Of a stretch of DNA of 64,000 bases, positions 45,779-56,560 are shown piece after piece. Numbering within the stretch: position 1 is the first letter of the stretch; each line of letters opens with the position of its first letter. The position numbers and the translations under genes were made by a program. Origin of the DNA: Sparassis latifolia (Eukaryota; Basidiomycota; Agaricomycetes; Polyporales; Sparassidaceae); assembly GCA_018466975.1 (NCBI GenBank), contig CM031559.1, positions 3,100,001 to 3,164,000 on the forward strand, given 5' to 3'. Below the pieces are notes generated by a model. That model was given only the letters and a program-made list of their open reading frames with translations, had not been told where the DNA came from and did no database searches.

Positions 45779-47166
45779 ATGCCTTCGCATTCTCGATTAA
45801 CGTTCCGTGACCTACCTTCTTTAAGCTTGCCAGATCATGATTTTTTCCGCGCCCCATACCCTGCGACTACTTCTGAATACCTTGCATTTTGCGATGGACT
45901 CAAGCAGCACGCGAGCGCCTGGCATCCATCCGATGCACCCTGGACAGCGGATATAGTACAGCGTTGGCGCTCCCTTGATCTCCCCTGTTTGCGAACAGAC
46001 TTACTTCCCCCTGAATATCGCCCTGTTCCCGAGGTTGTGCGGCACGCTTCGTTCACACAGCAAGATCAGGAGGTGATCCTCGCTATGGATATTCCCCTGC
46101 AGACTGGTCCTCAGAAATGGGGACAAGTCTGGCATGGCACCATGACCGTGCGATCACTGATTAGAACAGAATCGAGGCAGGGTCTTGCACCAGCTCCTGT
46201 AGTTGTGAAGATTTTCCAGGAGAGTCTGTTTGAAGATCCTTCCTTGTTCGAGCCTGAGACGGGCATCGCACAAGGAGGGTGGCTGACTGGCGCACAGCAG
46301 GCGCGGCGGGAGGCATGGGCGTACTCCAGCACGCGATCGCTTCAAGGCACGTTGAATCCCTTGTTTCACCACCGATAATGGCTAATGCGTGCATTCGATA
46401 GGCCGAGAAGTTCCCTGGTCGTATGGTATGTTCAAGGTTCGTGAACGTCCGGTTCCTGCGCTTCGGCATCCTCCTCATCGTCTGATTTGTGTTGTCACAG
46501 TTCCGGCTCTCACATAGTGAGCTTGCTTTTGCGCATGTAATGGAATGCGTGGAAGGACAACTCGGGAAGAATGTCTCCCTTCGCGATTCTTCTGAGGTTC
46601 AGCTTTGGCTACTGGTAGGTCCTCATCACGAGTTACCGGTACGCTCTCTTACTCGTGTTTATATACACCAGGCGGACGCTATTTCGTCTGGCTTCTACAA
46701 GATGATCGAGTGTGGTATATTGCATTTCGACCTGAGTCTGCGCAACATAATCATCCGACTTGGGTCCAGCTACCCTGTGGTGTTCCTCGACCTGACGTTC
46801 GCCTTCGAATATACCGAGTCCATGATCGACGACGGGGTCATTTCGTAAGTAGCCTCGTCTTTGCTCTGCAGGTGGCGTTGTGCGGCGGGCTGAAATATTT
46901 CCTACAGGCTGATGATTGCCCTGCGGGACATGGGGGCAGACATGTACGTGATCAAAGCATGGCTCGACGACAGGGTCCACAGCGGCCTACCCTGGAGCCG
47001 GATGTTTGTGCGCGGATTTGAGCTGCGGCCGCATTGGTTTGACCATGTGTCGGATATCATGACGCCTCAGCATCGGAGGGAATTGTTTGAGGGCCCGCGC
47101 TTGAAATTGCCGTCCTCAATCCTTCGGTTGCTCGGCGCTCACCAGATAGATGCCTCGTCCTGTTGA
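45779..47166 (+). CDS. Divergent protein-kinase-like protein KL-j (intact)
   Basis: Exons 45779-46346, 46402-46436, 46501-46614, 46672-46844 and 46908-47166 give 382 residues. Exons 2-4 measure 35, 114 and 173 nt, exactly as in KL-e and KL-g. Intron 1 begins with GC (GCACGT), at the point where KL-e has GTACGT. Motifs are APVVVKIFQESLF, QQARREAWAY, VPWSYGMFK, LAFAHVMECVEG, ILHFDLSLRNIII (loop HFD), VFLDLTFA (DLT in place of DFG) and IKAWLDDRVHSGLPWSRMF. It is the only array member on the plus strand and stands head-to-head with KL-i. It probably binds ATP. Catalysis with DLT is uncertain. Confidence 0.85.
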
Positions 47167-47479
47167 CGTCGCGATCGCGTTACTGCTGGTCCTTCTGTTC
47201 TGTTGTGATGTGCTATGTCCGATTGCTGAATGAAATTGATGGTCTCTTTTAATTCAACAATTCACTGCCGTCGGCCAAGTGAATGACATACAAAACTCGT
47301 CTTCGTGCACAGTCGTCGATGGTCGACGACGCTAGCGCTGTGACGGTAGCGAGTCTCGGTGACTGGCACAGGATCCGGGGTGTGCACAGCAAGGACATAC
47401 TGGAAGCCTACACGGCATGGCTAACTTACCACGTTCAATTGTATTGAAGCGGTTGCTTTGGCACGGCAAGGGTAGCGCT
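47167..47479. other. 3' flank of KL-j, nothing seen
   Basis: No gene or repeat supported. Confidence 0.5.
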
Positions 47480-47850
47480 CGAGCGATTCCGTGAGGTGTC
47501 AGACCTGACATATTTGACATGCTATGACGAGCGGTTCGACGCGTGTAAGTTCGTCTGAAATCCACGTAAAAATGATGTTCCATGCTGGTCGCATTCAGTC
47601 CGATTCAGGGACGTAGGGCCGCAGAGTGACGACGGCTATATCGTATCTTACTTATCTCTTCGACCGTGGACGAAGACGGCCGCCGGTCCATTTCGTTTCA
47701 TGACAACATGGCTTCCGGACGCACGAGTCAGACTACATTCTAATTTCCAAGATACAACGACAGGAAGTACTCACCCGGCCTGCGCAGCGCTGCCCTTCAA
47801 GTTTAGCGTGCGCTTCACGAACTTGTTCACCTTCCCTGAGGGAGGGGAGC
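47480..47850. repeat. Dispersed repeat, copy B
   Basis: It matches copy A (2060-2420), including the end of the membrane-protein gene with its GTGAGT donor. Just past the repeat, homology to the membrane gene resumes for only a few bases (GGGGAGCGTT), showing an internal deletion. A (GACA)n run follows at about 47980. Confidence 0.85.
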
Positions 47851-48285
47851 GTTATCTGGGAGACTGCATCGAATCCCACCATGAGCGAGTCAGAGCGACA
47901 AGTAACGGCAGGTGATGCTGTGAACGGAGAGACTTGGCGGCGTCACTTGGCGGTGGGCCGGCCGGGTGGCGCGACGATGGACAGACAGACAGACAATAAT
48001 AATTTTTTATTGGCCCGGGAGAGAAATTTTGCACGTGACTACGTACGCGATCAGATAGTGTGCCGCACGGCGCTCGCGACGTCAGATACGGATATCCTGA
48101 GTCACGAAGGTTGAAACGTTGAAGCAGAGTATACAACTGCCTTTGGGAGACTACACGCGACGCAAGGAACAACGTCCGGGCCTCCAGCATTTCCTCGGCT
48201 TGCACCTTGTAAGGGAGAATCTGACATATGTGTCCAGCAGACATATGCTTACATGGTTTGTACTAGGTGGTATCCTACAAGTACT

Positions 48286-50600
48286 ATGACGACGACTCCC
48301 AGTCGGCGTGCTGGCACCAGGTATCAACCCCATGCCGCTGAACTGACCTCTCCGAGCAGGCTCAATGCCGGCTCTATCCAGAATTACAGTCCTCACACCT
48401 CTAGTGACCTTACTCGAGCGCAGCTCAAACACGACCTCGTCGGTTATGCTACGTACCAAGTAGACGGCGTACTGGAGAAGATCATTGACTCCAAGCTCTC
48501 TCGCTTCCCTACTACGGATTTCGTGGATGGCGTATTTTCCACAATTCGAGAGAAACATGTTCAAGATCTGGAAAGACTGGTTATGGTTTCTAAGGGAAGA
48601 GGCGAGGAGGAGGAGATGTACGATCCCCTGGTATGTTCAACGATCTTAGGTCACTTCCCAACTTCATTTTGCTTGGACTGTCCAGTCCCGTATTTTACGC
48701 ACAATCGAGGGGGCGGGGAAGCGTTACGGATGCCCCCGTTCCTACAATCGACAGTTTGTCAGCATGAATGATATTCCGCCAAATGAAAAAGAATCGGCTC
48801 TTCCTACGCAGAAGCCAGACTTCATTCTTGCGGAAGTCCCACCTCCCAGCTCGCGAGATGTAGATCTCACGGACGAGCTTGATCCCCATGACATACTGTG
48901 GCGACAAGCTGCAAGTTTCATCGAGGTCAAACCTCATTCAATGGACACTCCAATTCCTTCCAAGCCTGACGCAAACTACATCAAGGCTCTCCTTGCTCAG
49001 GGAGCAGATTACGCCCGCATCACACTTTCCGCACGTCCCTTCCAACTCTTCGTCTTAGGCATGCTCATCTTTGGCACCAAATTTTGTGTGGGAATGTTCG
49101 ATCGTCGTGGCGTCACATTGTCCAAGGAATACGACATCATCACTGATTCGGGATTGAGACAATTCATACGCGTGAGCCGTCGTTTGTTGTGCGATTTGTC
49201 TGCGACAGCTCTCGGTCACGATAGTACCGTGGAGCTTTTGCCAGGGCAGACGTGTTACCAAGAGGAGTACCCGTCTTTCCGGGTGACCATGGGTGGATCC
49301 GATACACGCGAGTGGCGAACAGTTGGTCCTCCGATCTGGTCATCTCTGTCGTTGCTCGGCAGAGGAACGTCCACCTGGAACGCATTCATGGGTAGTCAAC
49401 GTGTCATTCTGAAGGTTGCTTGGCGCTCTGCAACACGCATATCCGAAACCGAAATCTACGACAAGGTGCGACAATCCCGACTGCGGGGAATTGCGGAGTT
49501 TGTCACCGGAGGAGATGTATTTTTCCCTGGACGCATGCAGGCTATCAAAGTCAGTATAAGCCGACTACGTGGCTTCTCTGAAGTGGACAAGGATGCTGTC
49601 TTGCATCGACTGACGTTAAGTACTGTCGGTCGGCCTCTCTGGGACTATCGTTCGGAGGAGGAGCTCATCCTAGGCTTTCGTGCGGCACTAATTGGTACAT
49701 TCAACGTTCCTTATGCATGAATTCTGGCCGACATTATCGACAGGCCATCAAGGATTAGTTTCCTTGGGTATACTGCACAGAGATGTCAGTGCCGGCAATG
49801 TCTTCCTTCCGTACCTCGATGACGAGGACGATGTGCCACCAAGGGGTTTCGAGGGCTTCTTGGCTGATTTGGAACTGGCTTCACTGCCAGCGAAGGCTGA
49901 TATTGAGCCTTACGTTGCGGTTCCAGTACGAGAGCCAGAACACACCAGCACAGGCGCTTATTTAATTCCAATCCCTTCAGATGAACTACCCCAAGAGAGG
50001 CCCACTCATTGGACGTTCAAGCCTGGCGTCTCGGCTTCCGAGGCAGCTCCTGGCCCGGAGATGAATGTATGTACCAATTATTCATTCATTTTTGTCTTGA
50101 TGATGTTTATGTAAACAGGGTACAGCCATATTTATGGCGTTAGAGCTTCTGGAGGCAATTAAAAAGGCAAAACAGTCGTTCGGGATGTCCACCACGACCT
50201 GGAGTCATTCGTATACGTCCTGTTCTATGTGCTGTACAAAAGGATCTTGGCAGAACCCAGACCCGCAGATCGCCAACGTGATTGGAATGCACTACAAGCG
50301 GAGTACTTCAGGATATTTGCTGGTGCTACAGTGTCGCTCATCATTGCTGGGCGGAACGGCTTGGTCCGTACGGGTCCCAGAGAGCTGCGGAGATGGCTTA
50401 ACAGGACCGGTCAGAGACGCTTGTCTGACTTCGCGGTGATATGTAGCCGTCTTATTATAGCTCAGAATCCTCCTGAAGAGGATGAAGAAGACGAGGAGGA
50501 GGAGCAGACGAAAAGACTTCAGAAATGGGAGAACACATCGGTGCGGAAGTTAATGACTTACGACAAATTGTTCGAGGCTTGCGATGATGTCTTGAAGTGA
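48286..50600 (+). CDS. FunK1 fungal-type protein kinase, one frameshift
   Basis: Exons 48286-48630, 48755-49694, 49744-50066 and 50119-50600 encode about 696 residues if one base is restored, the usual size of this family. The N-terminus is a helical region. The kinase core has RVILKVAW (ATP lysine), LHRDVSAGNV (HRD loop with N), FLADLELA (metal-binding D in DLE), then GTAIFMALELLEA and HHDLESFVYVLFYVLYKRIL, both typical of FunK1. The C-terminal tail is acidic (EEDEEDEEEE) and ends CDDVLK. In exon 4 the frame shifts within the A-rich run at 50161-50175, just before VVRDVHHDLESF. FunK1 kinases are often expressed in fruiting bodies, and substrates are unknown. Confidence 0.85.
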
Positions 50601-51167
50601 TATAGAGTTGTGATGTGTAAATTGTATTGTGCACTTTGTATTATACACATCCGACTCGGATGCGTTTATCAAGGCCAGAGACTCGTGTTCTAGTGACTCT
50701 ACTAGTATGTATGGTGCGCCATCACTTAAGACACTGCTACTTTTGAACAAGCAAAAACGACTTGTTCCCGATTAGTGCGGTGAATCCCCCATCCTATATA
50801 ATTACTGGATGGACGGTCACTCGAGAGATGTGCATTGAAAGTGCGTGTGCCCTTAGGGTGGTTTTGCATTACCCTGCGCAGAGACGTGCTCGACATAGGA
50901 AGGCTTCCGACAACATAGGCTCTCAGAGTTCGAACGGCATCATACAAAATTCATATTCTTGTACAGCATGTACTACAGCATATGCCTATCAATCCCGAAG
51001 AGATTCTGACTCAAATTGGCGAAGCTAAAAATCACAACGAGGAGATCATGTTTGAAAAACTACGCGTAGAATACTAGTAGAAGAGTCAGTCCGTCCCTCC
51101 CCCCTCTCACAGGACTGATTTTAAATTCGTAGGCTGTCTTTGCGAGACTAAAGATTTTGAGCGAACG
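50601..51167. other. Spacer between FunK1 copies
   Basis: No gene is seen, but the end (about 51000-51090) probably includes decayed FunK1 sequence leading into the tail at 51168. Confidence 0.4.
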
Positions 51168-51218
51168 TTAATAACATACGGCGACTGGTCCGAGGCTTGT
51201 GACGACGTTTTGAAGTGA
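51168..51218 (+). pseudogene. FunK1 C-terminal tail relic
   Basis: LITYGDWSEACDDVLK and a stop match the end of the FunK1 gene at 50550-50600 (LMTYDKLFEACDDVLK), and the 3' flank (GTGTAAAT-G) also agrees. It is the last scrap of a second tandem FunK1 copy. Confidence 0.7.
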
Positions 51219-51409
51219 TTTCCTTTGACGTGTAAATCGCGTACTTCGTGTGATATACTTGCAATGCATATGTACGATGGAAACTCCTCTGACAGTGTAT
51301 GTTTTGCTAACGTTGAGTATATGCGTACAGTATCCAACGGCAGGGAGGGAATTTAGCTGGTAGTCTTACTGCATGAGATCTCATCGGGTTCGGACAAATC
51401 TAGTAGCTG

Positions 51410-51480
51410 CAGGTCCGTCTCGTTTCATGACACCGACATTGGCTTCCGGACGTACGAATGAGACTGCGTTCAAGATATAG
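51410..51480. repeat. Dispersed repeat, copy C (short)
   Basis: The core CGTTTCATGAC---TGGCTTCCGGACG of copies A and B recurs here after the FunK1 tail. The copy is truncated. Confidence 0.7.
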
Positions 51481-52574
51481 GCGGTCCGTGCACTTCAAGT
51501 TTCCTCTTCGGTTGGTTGACAGAGTGAATCTCTAAGTGCGCTGGCATCAGAAGTTCTACTGTGTGGACTGACCCAATCAGATGATATCGCATGCATCAAT
51601 TTTGCGGTGCCAAACCCATCTCGTCACCTAGTGGCCGTCTACCATCGCTATGTGACTCTCTCGAGCTGGGTTTACCAAATGGCGCAAGGTCCCGTCTAGC
51701 ACTAGCAGGTTTCCTCCATTTTACAAGTAAATTTCTATAGGTCGTCCGTCAAGGCTCATGAGACGAACGTCACCTGCTTTGTCATAATGCAGCGCCAAGT
51801 CGTCAACGTTACCCGTCGCAAAGGATCGCTCAAGCATTGCTTCTGCGAGCAAAACAACTTGCAGCGCTGATTCGGCAGCCCGAGGCAGGTCTGACGAACA
51901 TGCGGGGTTGATAGCCCCGCAACTTCCTACCGACACCTGTGCTATCATCCTGACACTTTGTGTGTAGAAACCATCGCTCTGCAAGCTCACTCGGCCCTCG
52001 GATCGTAGCGCAAATCATAATATGCAGATACTTTTAGGTTCCGTACCTCCTGATCCCCAACATGGAGGTCTGGTTCGTACTCAGATGCTGGGCGTTTGCA
52101 GGTTATATCTTTTCTGATGTCTGCCTTGTCAAAGCACTGTCTTCCTCTGCGACGTTGTTTTGAATGCCTTCGACAACCGGAAGATCAGCGGGCCGCAGCA
52201 GCCCCATGGGGCCCTCGGTGGCAACGCGATCGGTCACCACGCGGTCGGGCGTCTACTGTGCTGATAGTACGCACTCAATCAGCTCGTCTCGCCTAGAGAT
52301 TCGTCCACAACGTCGTTTCCCGTACCCCCCCTTTCCCTCAGGCTTGCCCAGCACGCATCCACCTGATCGTCTCATCCACTGTTTGTCCAGGCGTTCAGGC
52401 ACCCGTCCCTTGATCTTCTGACCATGTCTCCTGCTTCCCTTTGCCCCGTGCACGCGAGTGCGAGCACGGCATATAAGCTGCTGTGTGAGGGCATGCGCTA
52501 TCGCGAAATTTCCACCAAGGTACTAGACACCAACATTTCAAGTTGAAAGAGTCTAGGCTTTGTGAGTTGCGAAG
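51481..52574. other. Upstream region of the sugar transporter
   Basis: No gene is supported. CT-rich stretches near 52310-52440 and 52610-52660 (inside intron 1) are typical of fungal promoters and 5' introns. Confidence 0.45.
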
Positions 52575-54767
52575 ATGGGTAAAGGGGTATGTCATTTTCC
52601 TACTTACCTTCCTATCGTTTTATTACCTTCTGCGTTTTTCCCTTCTTCCCTGTTTCAATTTACTTCTGAAGCATTTAACTCTGACAAATTGGGTGCGTAC
52701 AGTACAGCTCTGCGATTGCCTCGAACCCCGTGAGTCGGCCTTTTCGCTATTATTTTATCCGAATCTAATGCACCGTGCTTGCGTCGCAGTACATCGTCGG
52801 CTCGTTCGCATGCATCGGCGGCGGGCTTTTCGGGCTTGATATCTCGTCGATGTCCGGCGTGCTGAGTAACAATGCGTATAAGAAGACCTTTTCGAATCCG
52901 GGTCCCAACGCGCAGGGCGCTATCGTCGCGGCGATGCCTGCAGGCTCGTTCGCCGGCGCACTTCTGGTCACGAAACTCGGGGATCTGCTTGGCCGCAAGA
53001 AGGTTGTCATTATCAGCGGATGGATATGGGTTATTGGCAGCATATTGCAATGTGCCGCGGTGGTAAGTATCGCTTGTTCTTGTATACATGGTGGTCTACA
53101 TCTGCAAATGCATACTGACCGATCCCCACCGCTTGATGTTGCCAATGCTTGTGCTGATTGTCGTGTAGAATCGTGGCATGCTCGTTGTTGGTCGCGTCAT
53201 CTCCGGTATCGCAGTCGGCATCGCCAGCGCGGTCGTGCCTGTCTACCAATCTGAAATCACCCCTCCTGCCATCCGCGGTCGGATGGTTTCGTTGCAACAA
53301 TGGTGCGGCCCATCTCCCCGCTGAATGAGGCTGTACTTATGTCCATATGCAGGTCAATCACTTGGGGCATCCTGCTGCAGTACTTCGTCGAATTCGGCTG
53401 CTCGTACATCAACGGCGTCGCGTCTTTCCGGATTCCCTGGGGCCTGCAGATGATCCCGGCCATCATCCTGAGTTTAGGCATGTTAATCTTTCCCGAGGTG
53501 CCGTCTCTCCCTACTGAAAATTTCGTATGCTCATTGTTTGCGCAGAGCCCCCGGTGGCTCGTCGACCACGATCGCCCGGAGGAAGCGCTGGAGGTCCTTG
53601 CAGACCTGCACGGCAACGGAAATGCGGACGAGGAGCTCGTGCAGCTCGAATTCGCCGAGATCCGGGAACAGGTGCGGTTTGAGCGTGAGCAGGGTGCCAA
53701 GTCGTACTTGGACCTCCTCCAACCTGGAGTTCTTCGCCGTGTCGGCCTCGGGTCTGCGCTACAAATGTGGAGCCAGTTATCCGGGATGAATATCATGATG
53801 TGTGTGCCTCGAGGTTTCCTGGGTGACGTAGGCTGATAGGCGGCGAAGGTACTATATCATCTACGTTTTCCAGGGAGCAGGTCTGACGGGTCGGCATGGG
53901 AACTTGATCGCGGATTCGGTGCAATATGTACTGAATGTCCTGTTCACTAGTGCGTACCTGCTGCGTACGTACGGTTCGTCCGGGTCTAACGCGACATCTG
54001 CTGCAGTACCCGCTATCATCTACATCGACAAGTGGGGCCGGCGCCCGATGCTGATTATAGGTACACTGCTCATGGGCTTCTGGCTCTTCCTCGTCGGTGG
54101 CCTGCAGGGTCGTTACGGACAGTGGGGCGACGTCGACGGCTCTCGTGCGTCATTATCTGCGTTCAGCCTTGCGGAAGCGTGGCTGAGGGTGAACGGTTAG
54201 GCGTGTGGGTCATCACAGGGAACAAGCCGGCAACCCACGCGATCATCGTTTGCTCGTATTTCTTGTGTGCAGCTTCGCTATCACTATGGGCCCCACGTCT
54301 TGGACGTACCCAGCTGAGATCTACCCGATGCGAGTACGGGCCAAGGCCGTGTCGGTCGCAACAGGTGAGCGTCTCTCACCGTGTCATCTATGCTTTCGAT
54401 GATCGTGCTCTGTCAGCCACGAACTGGGTGTTCAATTTCGCTCTCGCGTGGGCGGTGCCTCCGGGCCTGTCGTCGATCGCGTACAAGACGTACTTCATTT
54501 TTGGCACATTCAACTTCGCCGCGTGCATCCACATCTTTTTCTGCTTCCCCGAGACTGCCGGTCGTTCGCTCGAGGAGGTGGAGGAAATCTTCACGCGGGG
54601 TCACGTATTCACCGCATGGCGCATCGGGCGCGACGTTGGGAAAAGGACCCTCGCGGACGTCACGAAGAACGCGGTGAGCGCTTGTCTCGGCGATACCGTT
54701 TGAGATCACACTGATGGCGCGTGGTGCGTGTTTGTAGAAGGACGACATGGTCGACGAGAAGGCGTGA
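52575..54767 (+). CDS. MFS sugar transporter, 11 exons, one frameshift
   Basis: Exons are 52575-52586, 52703-52729, 52790-53062, 53169-53302, 53353-53497, 53546-53799, 53849-53949, 54007-54144, 54201-54364, 54417-54673 and 54738-54767, about 511 residues. It starts MGKGYSSAIASNPYIVGSF and ends DDMVDEKA. Signature motifs of the sugar-porter family are present: GDLLGRKK after helix 2, PVYQSEITPPAIRGR in the first half, PRWL after the central loop, DKWGRRP, and PAEIYPMRVRAK and CFPETAGRSLEE in the second half. It should be a proton-coupled hexose or disaccharide carrier. In exon 9 one base is missing between IIVCSYF and VCSFAITMGP (about 54258-54268), so the frame breaks there. Everything else splices cleanly. 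Confidence 0.88.
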
Positions 54768-55439
54768 AAAATGTAGTTGTTACTCGGGGTCACATTCGAT
54801 CTTCTGCTTCGCTGCGAGTTAAACTGTCTCTTCCCTCCGTTCCACCGTCCGTCATGACCCATAATGTTATGTTTGTTCAGGTTGGAATGGCACGCTCAGA
54901 CAGCTACATCCATCGTATCACGTCCTATATCATTCTTACCTCTGCGAGTCGAGCTTGTCGCTACCGCCGTTGATCTGCTACGATTTGTTACGATATTTGC
55001 GTGGTTTTACCTGTAATTTGTACAGTTGGTTCGGAATGTCATTGCTATGTGTCGTTTACCAAGTTCGCCGTAAGATCTTTTAACCGAGTCCCGGCCCGTG
55101 TTGTCGAATGACTCAGCGCCGTTTGTGTGCTCAACGCTAATGTTCTTGAGATTTGCCCGTCAATCTGGATTCGTGGGTGGGAGTGGACTCGGAGGCAAAA
55201 CGATCGGATCTCGGACGGCAGTTACCCCACAACTCTGTGATCGGAAGCCATATGTGTTCACGCCGAAAGATATTCGGCGCAGATCTTGTTCTTCCTAGCA
55301 TGTATGCTCGCGGCACGAACACGACAACGATCCGAGTATCGGATGAAGAGAGCATTGCCGGTCCAGCGAAAGACGGAGCGACCGGTATGTATCATACAGC
55401 CTGCTCGGGACACCTGGCTTTCTTTCCAACACGCGCCTT
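54768..55439. other. Intergenic, nothing seen
   Basis: Short frames only. Confidence 0.45.
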
Positions 55440-56560
55440 CACAGCGCTCGGTGCCCATAGCGGCGATCCTCGTCCGCGCGACACCAGGAGAACGACGCTG
55501 CAGAATACGTGGGCAAGCACGCACAGAGTGGGCGGTCTTCAGGATCGCTCGGAGTCCGAGGAGCGATCCGAGGGCCTTACCGCTGCAGGCCACACTCGAG
55601 CGGTGCCAGCCGTCCGGCGCGAGCGGTGAGTGACAACGCCACATAGAGCTTGACGTGGAACAACGGGAGGTGGAGTGGCAGAGCGCGCGCAACGCAAGAA
55701 CGTCGCGACGCCGGACACGGAGAACCGGGGCTCTTTCGCACACTTGGCTCGAACAGCCTGCCTGCCGCTTTGACCGGGCATCGGCGCATCATTGCGCGAG
55801 AAATTTGCGAGGTTCCCGAGCGAGACGATGCCAGTCTCCAAGCCACAGGCGAAGCTCCTCCCGCAGCTGGTGAAAGTGCGCGAGATAGAGGACGGCGCCT
55901 GCACAGCTGATTAACGACCCGCGTGTCAAACTCACCCGAGGCCCTAGCAATCTTCTCCGATAGTATGTCACGGGAACATAAAATGCGGCTTGGAATGCGT
56001 AAACAGCTGCAGCTAAATCCGACGCATGGCCCCTGCGCGCAAAAGAACTGCATCGCAGTGCTGGTGAGCATCGTCCCAAAGGCGAGGAGGACGAGGATGC
56101 TGACGTATCCCCGTGTCGAAAATGCGCCCATTGAGCTGACCAATAGATAAGAGGAATGATTTCGCGGGGCCGGTCCATGTGACGGTTGTGCTGGTGAGCA
56201 TGTCATTCTAGTACAAAGTGGAAAACGCCAAAACCTGGTCACGATTTCACTGGATACAGGAAGATTTAGCTAACGAGAAGGGAAGGACCTGCAGGGATAC
56301 GCGTACAGCAAGCGTGGTCAAAGAAGTCAAAGCGGCGCAGAAACTGCAGCCATGCAGAGGAACTGCCATCCATGACTTTGACGGCTCGGGGTAGCGAAGG
56401 AGTAGGAGATACCATCGCGAGGCCGAGGATCGGGAGGTACGGTACACGACAGTGAAGCCGGCATCGTGGGGCTCTGGAGATGCGTTGCTGTTCGCTGCAG
56501 GTTTCTCTGGCGTGCATGGATATGGAAGCTGTATATTGGTCGAAATAGGGTGCATTGCCG
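55440..56560 (-). pseudogene. Decayed MFS transporter, monocarboxylate type
   Basis: The minus strand retains worn pieces of the carrier found at 29.8-31.3 kb, in the same order and in different frames. IGQLNGRIFDTG, then LLAFGTMLTSTAMQFF, then CAQGPCVGF correspond to IGILTGPIFDMG, FGMMMTSIAKKYW and LAQGVCVGLGAG. DILSEKIARASG corresponds to the loop after helix 5. LAHVFCSVVLLV and the tail SAVKARV correspond to the last helix and SAGPKLWVKA. No frame is open throughout. It is a dead paralogue in opposite orientation. Confidence 0.65.
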
